Shown piece by piece: positions 12,198-19,995 of a stretch of DNA of 64,000 bases. Made by a program: the position numbers and the translations under genes. The notes below the pieces were generated by a model. It ran no database searches. It saw nothing but the letters and a program-made list of their open reading frames with translations, and was not told where the DNA came from. Position 1 is the stretch's first letter. Every line of letters starts with the position of its first letter. Source of the DNA: DASSUW01 sp963806395 (GTDB lineage: Bacteria > Actinomycetota > Thermoleophilia > Solirubrobacterales > Solirubrobacteraceae); the NCBI GenBank assembly GCA_963806395.1, contig CAWDYI010000012.1:62001-126000 (forward strand), given 5' to 3'.

Positions 12198-12955
12198 GCG
12201 TCGACTGGGAGCGCCGCGGACCGGCCGCGTGGGTCACGTTCAACCGGCCCGAGGCCCACAACGCGATGACGTTCGAGATGTACGAGGCGCTGTTCTCGCA
12301 CTGCGAGCGCGCCGACGCCGACGACGACGTCCGCGTGCTGGTGCTGCGCGGCGCGGGCGAGAAGGCGTTCGTCGCCGGCACCGACATCCGGCAGTTCACG
12401 GAGTTCTCCTCGCCCGAGGACGGGCTGCGCTACGAGGCGACGATCGACCGCATCGTCGGGCGGCTGGAGACCGTGCGCAAGCCGACGATCGCGCTCGTGG
12501 ACGGCTTCGCGATGGGCAGTGGCCTGGCGCTGGCGGCGGCGTGCGACCTGCGCATCTGCACGCCCGCGGCGAGGTTCGGGCTCCCGATCGCGCGCACCGT
12601 CGGCAACTGCCTCTCGATGGAGAACTACGCGCGGCTGGCCGCGCTGCTCGGCGAGGCGCGCGTGAAGGACATCGTGTTCACGGCACGTCCGGTCGGCGCC
12701 GACGAGGCGCTGGCGATCGGGCTCGCGACGGAGGTCGTCGCGGGCGCCGAGGAGCGGGTCGTCGAGCTGTCCGACCTGCTGGCGTCACACGCCGCGGTGA
12801 CGATGCGCGTGACCAAGGAGGCGCTGCGGCGGCTGCGGCCGGTACCCGACGGAGACGACCTCGTACGCGAGGCGTACGGCAGCGAGGAGTTCCGCTCGCG
12901 CGTTCGGGCGTTTCTCAGCGGAGGTGGCCGTAAGTCCGGCGAATCGCCGGCGTAG
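12194..12955 (+). CDS. Enoyl-CoA hydratase/isomerase family protein
   Basis: A 253-residue crotonase-fold protein starting at GTG 12194 with a 4-bp overlap. Visible features are WVTFNRPEAHNAM, the oxyanion-hole segment AFVAGTDIRQF (usual form AFCAGAD) and the second oxyanion stretch DGFAMGSGLALAAACDLRI. The later position where hydratases place a catalytic Glu reads RTVGNCLSM, so the exact reaction (hydratase, isomerase or hydrolase) is uncertain. It is the last gene of the aminotransferase/CoA-transferase operon. Confidence 0.86.
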   Translation: MSVDWERRGPAAWVTFNRPEAHNAMTFEMYEALFSHCERADADDDVRVLVLRGAGEKAFVAGTDIRQFTEFSSPEDGLRYEATIDRIVGRLETVRKPTIALVDGFAMGSGLALAAACDLRICTPAARFGLPIARTVGNCLSMENYARLAALLGEARVKDIVFTARPVGADEALAIGLATEVVAGAEERVVELSDLLASHAAVTMRVTKEALRRLRPVPDGDDLVREAYGSEEFRSRVRAFLSGGGRKSGESPA

Positions 12956-12966
12956 TCCGGGTCGTG

Positions 12967-13031
12967 TCTGCCGGTGCACGGCATCCGCGAGCATGCTGGT
13001 TGCACGTGACCGGATGCCGGGTGCCGGCAGA
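12967..13031. terminator. Long near-perfect hairpin between convergent genes
   Basis: Arms at 12967-12987 and 13011-13031 are almost exact reverse complements over 21 bp, with a 23-bp loop. It lies between the convergent enoyl-CoA hydratase (ends 12955) and methyltransferase (ends 13079), where a bidirectional terminator is expected. There is no T-run, so it could instead be a protein-binding or folded RNA element. Confidence 0.5.
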
Positions 13032-13078
13032 CGCGGGCCGGGCCCGCCGGAATTCGTCGTACTTCCGGCCGCCTCCGC

Positions 13079-13834
13079 TCAACCGATGATCGACGCCATC
13101 GTGTGGAGGAAGCGCGGCTCGCCCTCCACCTCGCGCGGGCGGAAGCCGGTCTGCGGACCGCCCTTCAGCTCGTTCGCGAGCTCCTTGCGGATCTGGTCGG
13201 CCACCCGCTTGGGCGTCTGAGTCTGCATCAGCCACGGCTCCAGCGAACGCTCGACGTCGCGGAACTCGACGTCCTTGCCGCGCACCAGCCGCGCCAGCTC
13301 CTCCATCGACAGCATCCGCGCGTGCGACGGGTCGCGCATGCGCTCGAGCCGATTCTGCACGACCGCGATCTCGGGATCGGGGTCGGCCACCAGGTCGGCG
13401 ATCGCGAGCCGGCCGCCCGGCCGCAGGCACCGGCGCATCTCGGCGACCGGCAGCTCCGGGTCCGCGAAGTGGTGCACGGCGAAGCGGGAGACGACGACGT
13501 CGAACGATCCGTCCAGGAACGGCAGCGCCGCGGCGTCACCCTGCATGAACACGACGCTGCGCATCCCGGCCCGCCGGGCCTCGACCCGGCCCTGCTCGAG
13601 CATCGCGGCGGTGGTGTCGACCGCGATGACGGCGCGCACACGCGGAGCGAACGCGCGCGCCACGTGCCCGGTGCCGGCCGCCACGTCGAGCACGACGTCC
13701 TCGTGGTCCAGCTCGAGGCGGTCGAACAGCCACTCCGAGTCGGTCGTGAACAGGCGGTTGAACTCGGGGTCCTCGAACGCCGCCGCCTGATGCGTGAATG
13801 CTTCCTCCACCGCTTTCGAATGCGCGTCCGCCAC
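13079..13834 (-). CDS. Class I SAM-dependent methyltransferase (UbiE/COQ5-like)
   Basis: A 251-residue protein with the SAM-binding motif VVLDVAAGTGHVARAFAPRV at about residues 46-65. Motif II/III regions are MQGDAAALPFLDGSFDVVVSRFAVHHF and RRCLRPGGRLAIADLV. These are typical of small-molecule methyltransferases of the Methyltransf_11/UbiE type. The acceptor is unknown. It stands alone, convergent with the CoA operon. Confidence 0.83.
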   Translation of the reverse strand: MADAHSKAVEEAFTHQAAAFEDPEFNRLFTTDSEWLFDRLELDHEDVVLDVAAGTGHVARAFAPRVRAVIAVDTTAAMLEQGRVEARRAGMRSVVFMQGDAAALPFLDGSFDVVVSRFAVHHFADPELPVAEMRRCLRPGGRLAIADLVADPDPEIAVVQNRLERMRDPSHARMLSMEELARLVRGKDVEFRDVERSLEPWLMQTQTPKRVADQIRKELANELKGGPQTGFRPREVEGEPRFLHTMASIIG

Positions 13835-13849
13835 GCACCGCAGCCTAGA

Positions 13850-14409
13850 TCATCCCCTGCACCCCGCCTGTGCCGGCACCGCCATGCCGTGCAGTGCCCG
13901 GCGCGCTCTGGCGCGGCCTGCATTGAGGCCGGCGAGACCGTCCGGAGCGGCGAGCTCGAGCCGCATCCAGGACGTCGTGCAGGCCTTCAGACGAGGCGGC
14001 AGGCGCATCAACGCGGGCGCAGCGTCCGGGCTCAGGATCACGAGCACGGTGGTGTCGATGCGTCCCGTGCGCTCGAACCGGTCGACGTTGTGGTCGGCGA
14101 TGCGGCGAGCCCGACGGCGACCTGCCGCCACCCGGCGCCGCCCGTCGCTGCGAGCGAGGCGAGCGCCGTCGCGGCGACGAGACACGGCCACACGACCCAC
14201 TCGGCCGCGCGGAGCGACGCGACGGCCGCCAGCGCGGCGGCGCCCAGCCACCACGCGATCGACCACGGGTCGCGGCGCGGCGTGGCGAGCATCGCGGCGG
14301 CGAACACCGCGACCGTCACGACCGAGAGCCCGAGCCCCGGCGGGTGGCCCAGGCGCGTGCCTGCCGCCAGCGCCGCTGCGGCGAGCACTGCGAGCGCCGG
14401 CCGGTTCAC
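13850..14409 (-). pseudogene. DUF4153/DUF4173-like membrane protein with a large internal deletion
   Basis: The N-terminal piece starts at GTG 14409, overlapping the kinase stop by 4 bp. It is hydrophobic and reads MNRPALAVLAAAALAAGTRL...GLGLSVVTVAVFAAAMLA, as at the start of DUF4153/DUF4173 integral membrane proteins. Near 14100 this frame is lost and a different frame continues with NVDRFERTGRIDTTVLVILS...NAGRARARRALHG. That block resembles the soluble C-terminal end of the same family. Several hundred residues between them are missing, so this is a deletion remnant rather than a simple frameshift. It was the third gene of the two-component operon. Confidence 0.6.
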
Positions 14410-15401
14410 CGAGGCAGCTCCACGACCATCCGGCAGCCGCGGGGCTCACGGTGCTCGGCGCGGATCGCGCCGCCGTGGGCGTCGACGATCCAGCGCGCGA
14501 TCGCGAGCCCGAGCCCGGTGCCACCGTCACGCGCGGCGCGCGCGGCGTCGGTGCGGTGAAATCGCTCGAACACGCGCTCGGCCTCCTCGGGCGGGATGCC
14601 GGCGCCCTCGTCGGCGACCACGATCGTCGTCCGGCCCGCCGTCGCCGCGTGGGCGCTCAGCCACACGCGGCCCTCCGGCGGCGAATGGCGGACGGCGTTG
14701 TCGAGCAGATTCGCGACCACCTGGTGCACGCGGTCGGGGTCGCCCGTGCCGTGCAGGTCGCCCGGCTCCACGCAGACCTTCAGCCGCACCGGACGGTCGC
14801 CGAGCGCGCACTCACGCACCGCCTGCTCGAGCAGCTCGCGCACGCCGAAATCGCGGCGCTGGAGGACGAGCCCGCCGCTCTCGAGCCGCGAGAGATCCAG
14901 CAGCTGGGCGACGAGCCGGCCGAGCCGCTCGGTCTGCGCGAGCGCCGTCCGCAGCGAGGCCGGATCGGGCGGCTCGATCCCGTCCGCCAGGTTCTCGAGC
15001 AGCGCCTGGAGCGCCGCGAGCGGCGTCCTCAGCTCGTGCGACACGTTGGCGATCAGCTCGCGCCGGATGCGGTCGGCGTCCCCCAGCTCGGCCGCCATCG
15101 CGTTGAACGCGCGCGCCAGATCGCCCACCTCGTCGCGCGACGTCGCCCGCACGCGACGGTCGTAGTCGCCGCGCGCCATCGCGCTGCTCGCGGCGGCCAT
15201 CTGCCGGAGCGGCGAGGTCATCCCGCGCGCGAGGAACTGCACCATCGCCAGTCCGAGGACCACGGCAAGCGCCACACGGACCGGAAGCGAGAGGCCGACC
15301 TCGTTGCCGAGCGCCAGCACGATCACCGTGCCGGCGACCGTGGCGACGATCACCACGCCCAGCTTGACCTTGATCGAGCGCAGGGGGTCGAGCGGTCTCA
15401 T
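14406..15401 (-). CDS. Two-component sensor histidine kinase
   Basis: A 331-residue membrane kinase. It has two membrane segments near the N-terminus (about residues 14-31 and 40-58), almost no external loop, and a HAMP linker (RQMAAASSAMARGDYDRRV). The HisKA domain has the phospho-acceptor His122 in ANVSHELRTPLAAL. The HATPase_c domain has N box QVVANLLDNAVRHS, G1 DEGAGIPPEEAERVFERFHR and G2 GGTGLGLAIARWIVDAHGG. The tiny sensory loop suggests it senses a membrane signal or partner. ATG 15401 overlaps the response-regulator stop by 4 bp. Confidence 0.92.
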   Translation of the reverse strand: MRPLDPLRSIKVKLGVVIVATVAGTVIVLALGNEVGLSLPVRVALAVVLGLAMVQFLARGMTSPLRQMAAASSAMARGDYDRRVRATSRDEVGDLARAFNAMAAELGDADRIRRELIANVSHELRTPLAALQALLENLADGIEPPDPASLRTALAQTERLGRLVAQLLDLSRLESGGLVLQRRDFGVRELLEQAVRECALGDRPVRLKVCVEPGDLHGTGDPDRVHQVVANLLDNAVRHSPPEGRVWLSAHAATAGRTTIVVADEGAGIPPEEAERVFERFHRTDAARAARDGGTGLGLAIARWIVDAHGGAIRAEHREPRGCRMVVELPR

Positions 15402-16066
15402 GGCTCGAGCGCATAGCCGACGCCGTGCACGGTCCGCACGAGCCCGGAGCCGACCTTGCTCCGGAGGCCGCGGATGTGCGAGTCGACCGTCCGCTGGCCC
15501 GACCCGTCCCGCCAGCCCCACACCTCGGCGAGCAGCTGCTCGCGTGTCAGGACGGCGCCGGGGCGCGCGGCGAGCACCCGCAGCAACTCGAACTCGGTCG
15601 GCGTCAGGTGCTTCTCCTCGCCGGCGACGGTGACGCGGCGGGACGCGGGATCGAGGTGCAGCGCACCGTGCCGGATCGCGTCCTGCGGGTGCTCGGGGCG
15701 CCGTTCGACGCGTCGCAGCAGGGCGCGCACGCGAGCGACCAGCTCCCGCGGCGAGAACGGCTTCGTCATGTAATCGTCGGCACCGACCCCAAGCCCGACC
15801 AGCACGTCGGCCTCGCCGTCACGCGCCGTCAGCATCAGGACCGGCACCTGCCGCTGGCGCTGCACACGCCGGCACACCTCGAGCCCGTCGAGCCCGGGGA
15901 GCATCAGGTCGAGGATCACCAGGTCCGGCCGCACGCGCTCGCACAGCTCGACGCCCGCGGGCCCATCCGCCGCCGTCTCGACGTCGAACCCCTCGGCCCG
16001 CAGCCGCGCCGCCACCGCACCCGCGATGACATCCTCGTCCTCGATAACGCAGATCAATTGAGCCAC
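15398..16066 (-). CDS. OmpR/PhoB-family response regulator
   Basis: A 222-residue regulator. The GTG at 16066 is chosen because it opens directly into the receiver domain (VAQLICVIEDEDVIAGAVAARL). The phospho-acceptor is Asp53 in LVILDLMLPG, and the switch lysine is in DDYMTKPFSPREL. The winged-helix DNA-binding domain ends with TVDSHIRGLRSKVGS...VRTVHGVGYALEP. It controls its partner kinase downstream in the same operon. The tRNA-Gly lies divergently just upstream. Confidence 0.92.
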   Translation of the reverse strand: MAQLICVIEDEDVIAGAVAARLRAEGFDVETAADGPAGVELCERVRPDLVILDLMLPGLDGLEVCRRVQRQRQVPVLMLTARDGEADVLVGLGVGADDYMTKPFSPRELVARVRALLRRVERRPEHPQDAIRHGALHLDPASRRVTVAGEEKHLTPTEFELLRVLAARPGAVLTREQLLAEVWGWRDGSGQRTVDSHIRGLRSKVGSGLVRTVHGVGYALEP

Positions 16067-16169
16067 CACGCCGCCGAGTCTGCCAGGGCAATGTGGACGC
16101 GACGGGCGGAAAGGGTGCAGGTTCGGTGCAGGCGACCGTCGCCACACCGGGGCTATACTGCGGGCTCGC

Positions 16170-16243
16170 GCGGATGTAGCTCAGTTGGCTAGAGCGTCTG
16201 CTTGCCATGCAGAAGGTCGAGGGTTCGAGTCCCTTCATCCGCT
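16170..16243 (+). tRNA. tRNA-Gly (anticodon GCC)
   Basis: The 74-nt cloverleaf has acceptor arms GCGGATG/CATCCGC, a D-arm with AGCTCAGTTGG, an anticodon loop TTGCCAT (GCC) and a T-arm GAGGGTTCGAGTCCCTT. Discriminator base is T; CCA is not encoded. Its last 42 nt are repeated at 37656-37697, which marks it as the integration site of the island to its right. Confidence 0.95.
16202..16243 (+). repeat. Putative attL: tRNA-Gly 3' end, 42-bp direct repeat
   Basis: Bases 16202-16243 are identical to 37656-37697, from the anticodon loop to the discriminator base. Integrative elements commonly use tRNA 3' ends as attachment cores. A weaker similarity continues beyond it: a terminator hairpin in each copy and a GCGGACCA-containing doublet at 16317-16343 and 37772-37798. 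Confidence 0.75.
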
Positions 16244-16252
16244 CCTCACGAA

Positions 16253-16274
16253 AGCCCCGGTCAGCCGGGGTTTT
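16253..16274 (+). terminator. Rho-independent terminator of tRNA-Gly
   Basis: A stem CCCCGG-TCAG-CCGGGG followed by TTTT starts 10 nt after the tRNA. Related hairpins follow the tRNA fragment at 37.7 kb and, as a right arm only, occur at 42.3 kb. Confidence 0.8.
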
Positions 16275-16586
16275 CGCGTTCTCGGGGGTTTGTTCGAGAG
16301 GGCCTGCGCGGATCGGGCGGACCAGCCGGGCGGACCAATCTGCATGGCGAGCCGAGTTCGTGGTCGCACCATCCGGCGCACTGGCCGATCAGGTGGCGCT
16401 CCTCGTCGGCGTAGGCCAACTGACCGGCATGACGCCGAAGCCGGTTCCGCCCGACAAGATCAGGACGCCGTCGACGTCGATCGGCATCGAAGAGGGTCGC
16501 GGCGGCGCGTCGTCGCCTCCGCGCCCGGCGCCGCCGCAGAAGTAGGCGCCCGCGACGGGACGTCGGCTGCTTGCGTCAGCGATCCG
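16275..16586. other. Non-coding left end of the island
   Basis: About 310 bp with no convincing gene. It holds the GCGGACCA doublet (16317-16343) that recurs beyond the second tRNA-Gly 3' end. Short frames here overlap the tRNA and look spurious. An integrase gene would be expected in this position but none is present. Confidence 0.5.
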
Positions 16587-17477
16587 CTACAGCTCCAGCC
16601 GCCGCGCGCGAGGATCATCTCGCCAAGCACCCGCGAGCGGGAGACGGAGCCTTCCGCCCGTGTACGGCCGAGCATGGTCACCGAGAGCGCTCCACGGGAG
16701 GCTCCAGGCCTCGCCGAGCGAGAAGTCGTCTTCGAAGCGCACATAGACGAACGTGTCGAAGTCCTGCTGGTCAGGATCAAGATGGACTGGCGCATAGGTC
16801 GGCTCGCGACCGTGCGTGTGCCGCCCGTGCACCTGGAGTCTTGAGCCACCGACGATCACGTGGTAGGCCGGCTCGCCATTGGTAACTCGCCGCCCGTCCA
16901 GTCCGAGGGCCGCGACGAAAGCCGCGTATTCGCCGGCTGGCCACTGTGGTCGGCCTTGGAGTACCCCACGCCGTCCAAGTTCTTCGGCCGCCCCGTCGCG
17001 ATCTCGCCCTTCCTCGTATGCGAGGAGCAGATCCTCAGTGCGGGCAGTGCTGACGTCGATCAGGCCCAGCTTGATGGCGGCGAGGAAGTCTGCGGGCGTG
17101 GAGAAGACGAGATCGGGGGCTTCTGCCTCCAACAGGTCGCGATCTACCGACACGATCACGTCAGCGGCCGTGGCTCGTGCGAGGGCCACGATGTCGTCAT
17201 CGCCGGGATCGCGCGTCGCGGCTTGCGCTGGCGGGTCGGGGTGCAACTCGGCCCTCGCCGCGAACGCCGTCGCGTACGCCTGGCCACGGCCGTCGTCCGA
17301 CCACCGAGCGAACTTCGGGCGCGCCAACACCCCGTCGAGCTCGGCGAGCAATTGCGGCGAGGCGATCAGCGTGAATCGACGATCGCGCCACGCCGCCACG
17401 ACCTGCGAGGGCGCAGCGTCGGGCCGGCCGATGAACGCCGACACGAGAACGCTCGTGTCGACTACGGCGCGGATCAC
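16587..17477 (-). CDS. PIN-domain toxin-like protein with an extra C-terminal domain
   Basis: A 296-residue protein. Residues 1-140 are a PIN-family RNase domain of the putative VapC-like toxin type. The acidic residues are visible as Asp7 (AVVDTSVLVSAF), Glu46 (LLAELDGVL), Asp93-95 (DPGDDDIVALA) and Asp112/114 (VSVDRDLLEAEAPDLVFSTPADFLA). Normal toxins stop here. This one continues for about 150 residues (YEEGRDRDGAAEELGRRG...VHGRHTHGREPTYAPVHLD...) with no recognised family. Its ATG overlaps the antitoxin stop by 4 bp, as in type II toxin-antitoxin operons. Confidence 0.75.
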   Translation of the reverse strand: MIRAVVDTSVLVSAFIGRPDAAPSQVVAAWRDRRFTLIASPQLLAELDGVLARPKFARWSDDGRGQAYATAFAARAELHPDPPAQAATRDPGDDDIVALARATAADVIVSVDRDLLEAEAPDLVFSTPADFLAAIKLGLIDVSTARTEDLLLAYEEGRDRDGAAEELGRRGVLQGRPQWPAGEYAAFVAALGLDGRRVTNGEPAYHVIVGGSRLQVHGRHTHGREPTYAPVHLDPDQQDFDTFVYVRFEDDFSLGEAWSLPWSALGDHARPYTGGRLRLPLAGAWRDDPRARRLEL

Positions 17478-17704
17478 GCCGCGGCGTCGCGGGCGCGACG
17501 GACCTCTTCGACGGCGATGCGGTCTGCCTCCTCTTCATCGAGGCCACCGAGCGCCTGTGCCTCATCGAGCGCGCGCGTCCCGAGGTACACCGCGAGGGCG
17601 TCCTCGACGACCTCGGTATCCGACTTGTCGCGCTCGCCGTCGACATCGCGCGCGCGCTGGATGAGCGCTTCGTCGAGTTCGATGGGCTTGCGGCTTACGG
17701 CCAT
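17474..17704 (-). CDS. Antitoxin-like protein of the PIN-toxin pair
   Basis: A 76-residue acidic protein, MAVSRKPIELDEALIQRARDV followed by DGERDKSDTEVVEDALAVYLG. The N-terminal half looks like a ribbon-helix-helix DNA-binding segment and the C-terminal half (EALGGLDEEEADRIAVEEVRRARD type) like a toxin-binding helix. It precedes and overlaps the PIN gene by 4 bp. Such pairs are usually self-repressed; no operator was identified. Confidence 0.65.
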   Translation of the reverse strand: MAVSRKPIELDEALIQRARDVDGERDKSDTEVVEDALAVYLGTRALDEAQALGGLDEEEADRIAVEEVRRARDAAA

Positions 17705-17829
17705 GAATCGAGCGTACCGCCCATGAGGGCCGTTTTCACGAGGATGAGGTCACGTCGCTGTGCTCCCTTGCCTAGGCGCGGCGTCTCGACGATAGCCCGT
17801 TCCCCCCGATTGCGACATGCTTTCGCAAC

Positions 17830-18429
17830 GTGTCGCTCACGCGAGCCGAGCTGGCAGTAGCTGCCGAGTGGCACAGCCGCGAGTACACGACAGACCCGCC
17901 GCGCTACACGCCGTTCACCGTCTGGTCACTGCGGTTCGACATCTCCAGCGCGGTCCCGATCCGCGTCGTGCATCTGTTCACGATCGGCCGGAGTCTCCAC
18001 TGGGGGATGGGAGGAGGCGGCGATTACGAGCGCAGCCGTCTGGTCGCCGTCACCTTCCAGCCGGCAGACTGGTCGAAATCGGATGATGTGCACGTCGTCT
18101 TCGCTCGATCGAAGAGCGCATATGTCACGGATTCCGCGCTGAAAGCGGACCCACGGTCATTCGTCGAGGTTTGTGACCCGCAGACCTCCACCGGCGAGGT
18201 GACGGAGCTTGCCGCGATGCCCCGACATGGGATCGCCCTGGCCGTCATCGCGTTCGCTCACGACGACACCGAAGATCGGCGGCTGCACAAGTGGCGCGTC
18301 CGTCCGAGCCTGAAGCGACAGCTTCCGGACCACCTCCAGGGACTCGTCCTGGCTACCAGAGCGGCGAGAGCACGCGCTGAAGGCCGAATTCGCTTTCAGG
18401 CGGCCCCGCATCCTGGACCTCGTCAGTAG
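17830..18429 (+). CDS. Hypothetical island protein
   Basis: A 199-residue protein with a GTG start (MSLTRAELAVAAEWHSREYT). It is soluble and mixed in composition, with the segment VVAVTFQPADWSKSDDVHVVFARSKSAYV-like strands suggesting a beta-rich fold. No motif or family was recognised. Its codon use is less extreme than the chromosomal genes around, in keeping with island cargo. It overlaps the next, convergent gene by 7 bp. Confidence 0.5.
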   Translation: MSLTRAELAVAAEWHSREYTTDPPRYTPFTVWSLRFDISSAVPIRVVHLFTIGRSLHWGMGGGGDYERSRLVAVTFQPADWSKSDDVHVVFARSKSAYVTDSALKADPRSFVEVCDPQTSTGEVTELAAMPRHGIALAVIAFAHDDTEDRRLHKWRVRPSLKRQLPDHLQGLVLATRAARARAEGRIRFQAAPHPGPRQ

Positions 18430-18965
18430 TCGCGGCCCCAGGTGGAGAGCGACACGGTGCTGGGCTCTACCTCGCTGACGTGTTGGAAGGTCTGCTCCGC
18501 GCGCGCGAGCACTGTCTCGGGAGCGCTGAGGAGCCAGAAGCTGCTGTCGATCGCGGCGACCAGCATGTCGGCCTGTTCCAGGATGGCGTGGTCCGTATCG
18601 GTGCGACTCGGCAGATTCGCCGAGGTGTCGCAGGCGACGAACACTCCATCGATGACCTGCCCGACCCAGCCGGCGAACGCCGTGAGTTCCTCGAACGTCA
18701 GCTGCCAGCCTGTTGGCGAGCGGTCTACTCGTGGCTCTCGCCAGGGGTCTGGCAGGTCCCGTCCCGCACCCGGCATCACCTCGCCGAGGTCGAGCACGCT
18801 CCAGTGCAGCTTGCGCGCCTCCGGCGCCAGCGGTGCGAGAAGTTCGGCCAGCCCCTCCCTATCGGAGATGCGCAGCACCCGGTTCACCTGCGGAGCGTAG
18901 CCCTCGTCGATCCCAGCCGCGCTCGCTGGAAAGGACCCGCCTCGCCGTCCGTCTACCGGTGGCAC
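18423..18965 (-). CDS. Hypothetical island protein
   Basis: Up to 180 residues; a start at an internal GTG giving VNRVLRISDREGLAELLAPL is also possible. Ends with VEPSTVSLSTWGRDY. The middle (WQLTFEELTAFAGWVGQVIDGVFVACD) is aromatic and acidic. No signal peptide or membrane segment, and no family recognised. It is convergent with the hypothetical gene on its left and lies ahead of the excisionase-like gene in the same direction. Confidence 0.45.
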   Translation of the reverse strand: MPPVDGRRGGSFPASAAGIDEGYAPQVNRVLRISDREGLAELLAPLAPEARKLHWSVLDLGEVMPGAGRDLPDPWREPRVDRSPTGWQLTFEELTAFAGWVGQVIDGVFVACDTSANLPSRTDTDHAILEQADMLVAAIDSSFWLLSAPETVLARAEQTFQHVSEVEPSTVSLSTWGRDY

Positions 18966-19020
18966 CGCATCGTCGTTTCAGGCGCGACCTGCGGCCGCCA
19001 AGTCACGAGATCGTCGAACG

Positions 19021-19260
19021 TCATGGCGCGCCGTCCCGGCGGCGCTCCTCGGCGCTGAGGATCGTCGCCTCGACGTGGCTGCGGATGTAGCGCACGTGGC
19101 GCCCGAGCTTGACGCGCGGCAGCGTGCCCTTCCGGCCCCACTCACGCACGGTCGAGACCGGAACGCCTACGAGTTCGGCGACCTCCTGCGAGGTCATGAG
19201 CTCCGCGCGCGTGAGGCCGCGCGGCGCGCCGAGGTCGTCGAGCGAGAGCTGCACGGTCAT
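19021..19260 (-). CDS. Excisionase-like helix-turn-helix protein
   Basis: A 79-residue protein. Residues 22-62 (MTSQEVAELVGVPVSTVREWGRKG...VKLGRHVRYIRSHVE) form the winged-helix/MerR-like domain of the excisionase (Xis) DNA-binding family used by integrated elements. It directly follows the relaxase fragment, overlapping its stop region by 4 bp. Its first 21 codons are repeated at 39748-39810, where the rest of the gene is missing. Confidence 0.75.
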   Translation of the reverse strand: MTVQLSLDDLGAPRGLTRAELMTSQEVAELVGVPVSTVREWGRKGTLPRVKLGRHVRYIRSHVEATILSAEERRRDGAP

Positions 19261-19991
19261 CGGTCCAGCCCGAGGTCGCGGCCGCTATCGCGCTCGCGGC
19301 GCACACGTCGTGTGGCGCGATCGAACCTGGCGAGCGGGTCGGCGGCACGTACGACCGGCGGAGCGGCCTCCGCAACCTCGCTGCCGAGGCGTTCGACCTC
19401 TCCGTGCCAATGCGCCCGGCTGCGCAGCCAACCGTCGGCCACTCGATCCAGCTCGACCCTGCGTGCACGCTGGTACCAGCGCGCGCCGGCGCGCTGACTC
19501 CTCAGGCCCTCGAGGCGAACGTCGACCTCGGCGAGCTGCGCCCGCGCGCGCTCGAGGTCGGCCATCGGCGACGGGCGGCCAAGGCCTTCGAGGGCAGCGT
19601 GTTGCGCTCGGCTGTCGGTGAGCATCCGCGTGACAGCGCCGGTGACATCGCCATCGGTGGTCAGCGGCTCGGCGGCTCGGTTGAGGAACGCGGGCGTCGC
19701 GCTCACGTAGAAGCGGGCCTCGGAGCGGTGCCGCGAGAGCGCCGTGTAGCCCCACTCGCGATACAGCTCGTCCGAGCCGAGCACGAACGCGCGATCCACC
19801 GTCGAGCCCTGGGCGAGGTGCGCGGTGAGCGCGTACCCGTGATCGAGGTGTCCAGCCCGCACGTAGGCACAGGGCAGCTCGAGCTCCCGTCCATCGTCAA
19901 GCGCGACGCCGACGCGCTCGCCGTCGACGCCGGTCAGACGCCCCGCGTGCCCGTTGGCGATGCCGAGTCGGTGGTCGTTGCGACGCGCGAT
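19199..19991. repeat. Copy 1 of a 793-bp direct repeat (excisionase start plus relaxase C-terminus)
   Basis: This segment matches 39749-40541 at a constant offset of 20550 bp. By eye there are about 15 mismatches (roughly 98% identity). The left edge is inside the excisionase gene, the right edge abruptly at 19991 next to the M24 gene. Both copies are in the same orientation, so recombination between them would excise the intervening 20.5 kb. Confidence 0.9.
19257..19991 (-). pseudogene. C-terminal fragment of a MobF/TrwC relaxase
   Basis: The open frame encodes only the last 245 residues or so of a TrwC-type relaxase-helicase, nearly identical to the end of the gene at 39807-42312. It contains YALTAHLAQGSTVDRAFVLG and YTALSRHRSEARFYVS, the RecD-like helicase motifs V and VI. 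The upstream part, including the nuclease domain and Walker motifs, is cut off at 19991, and there is no start codon of its own. It is a remnant of a mobile element. Confidence 0.8.
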
Positions 19992-19995
19992 AAGC

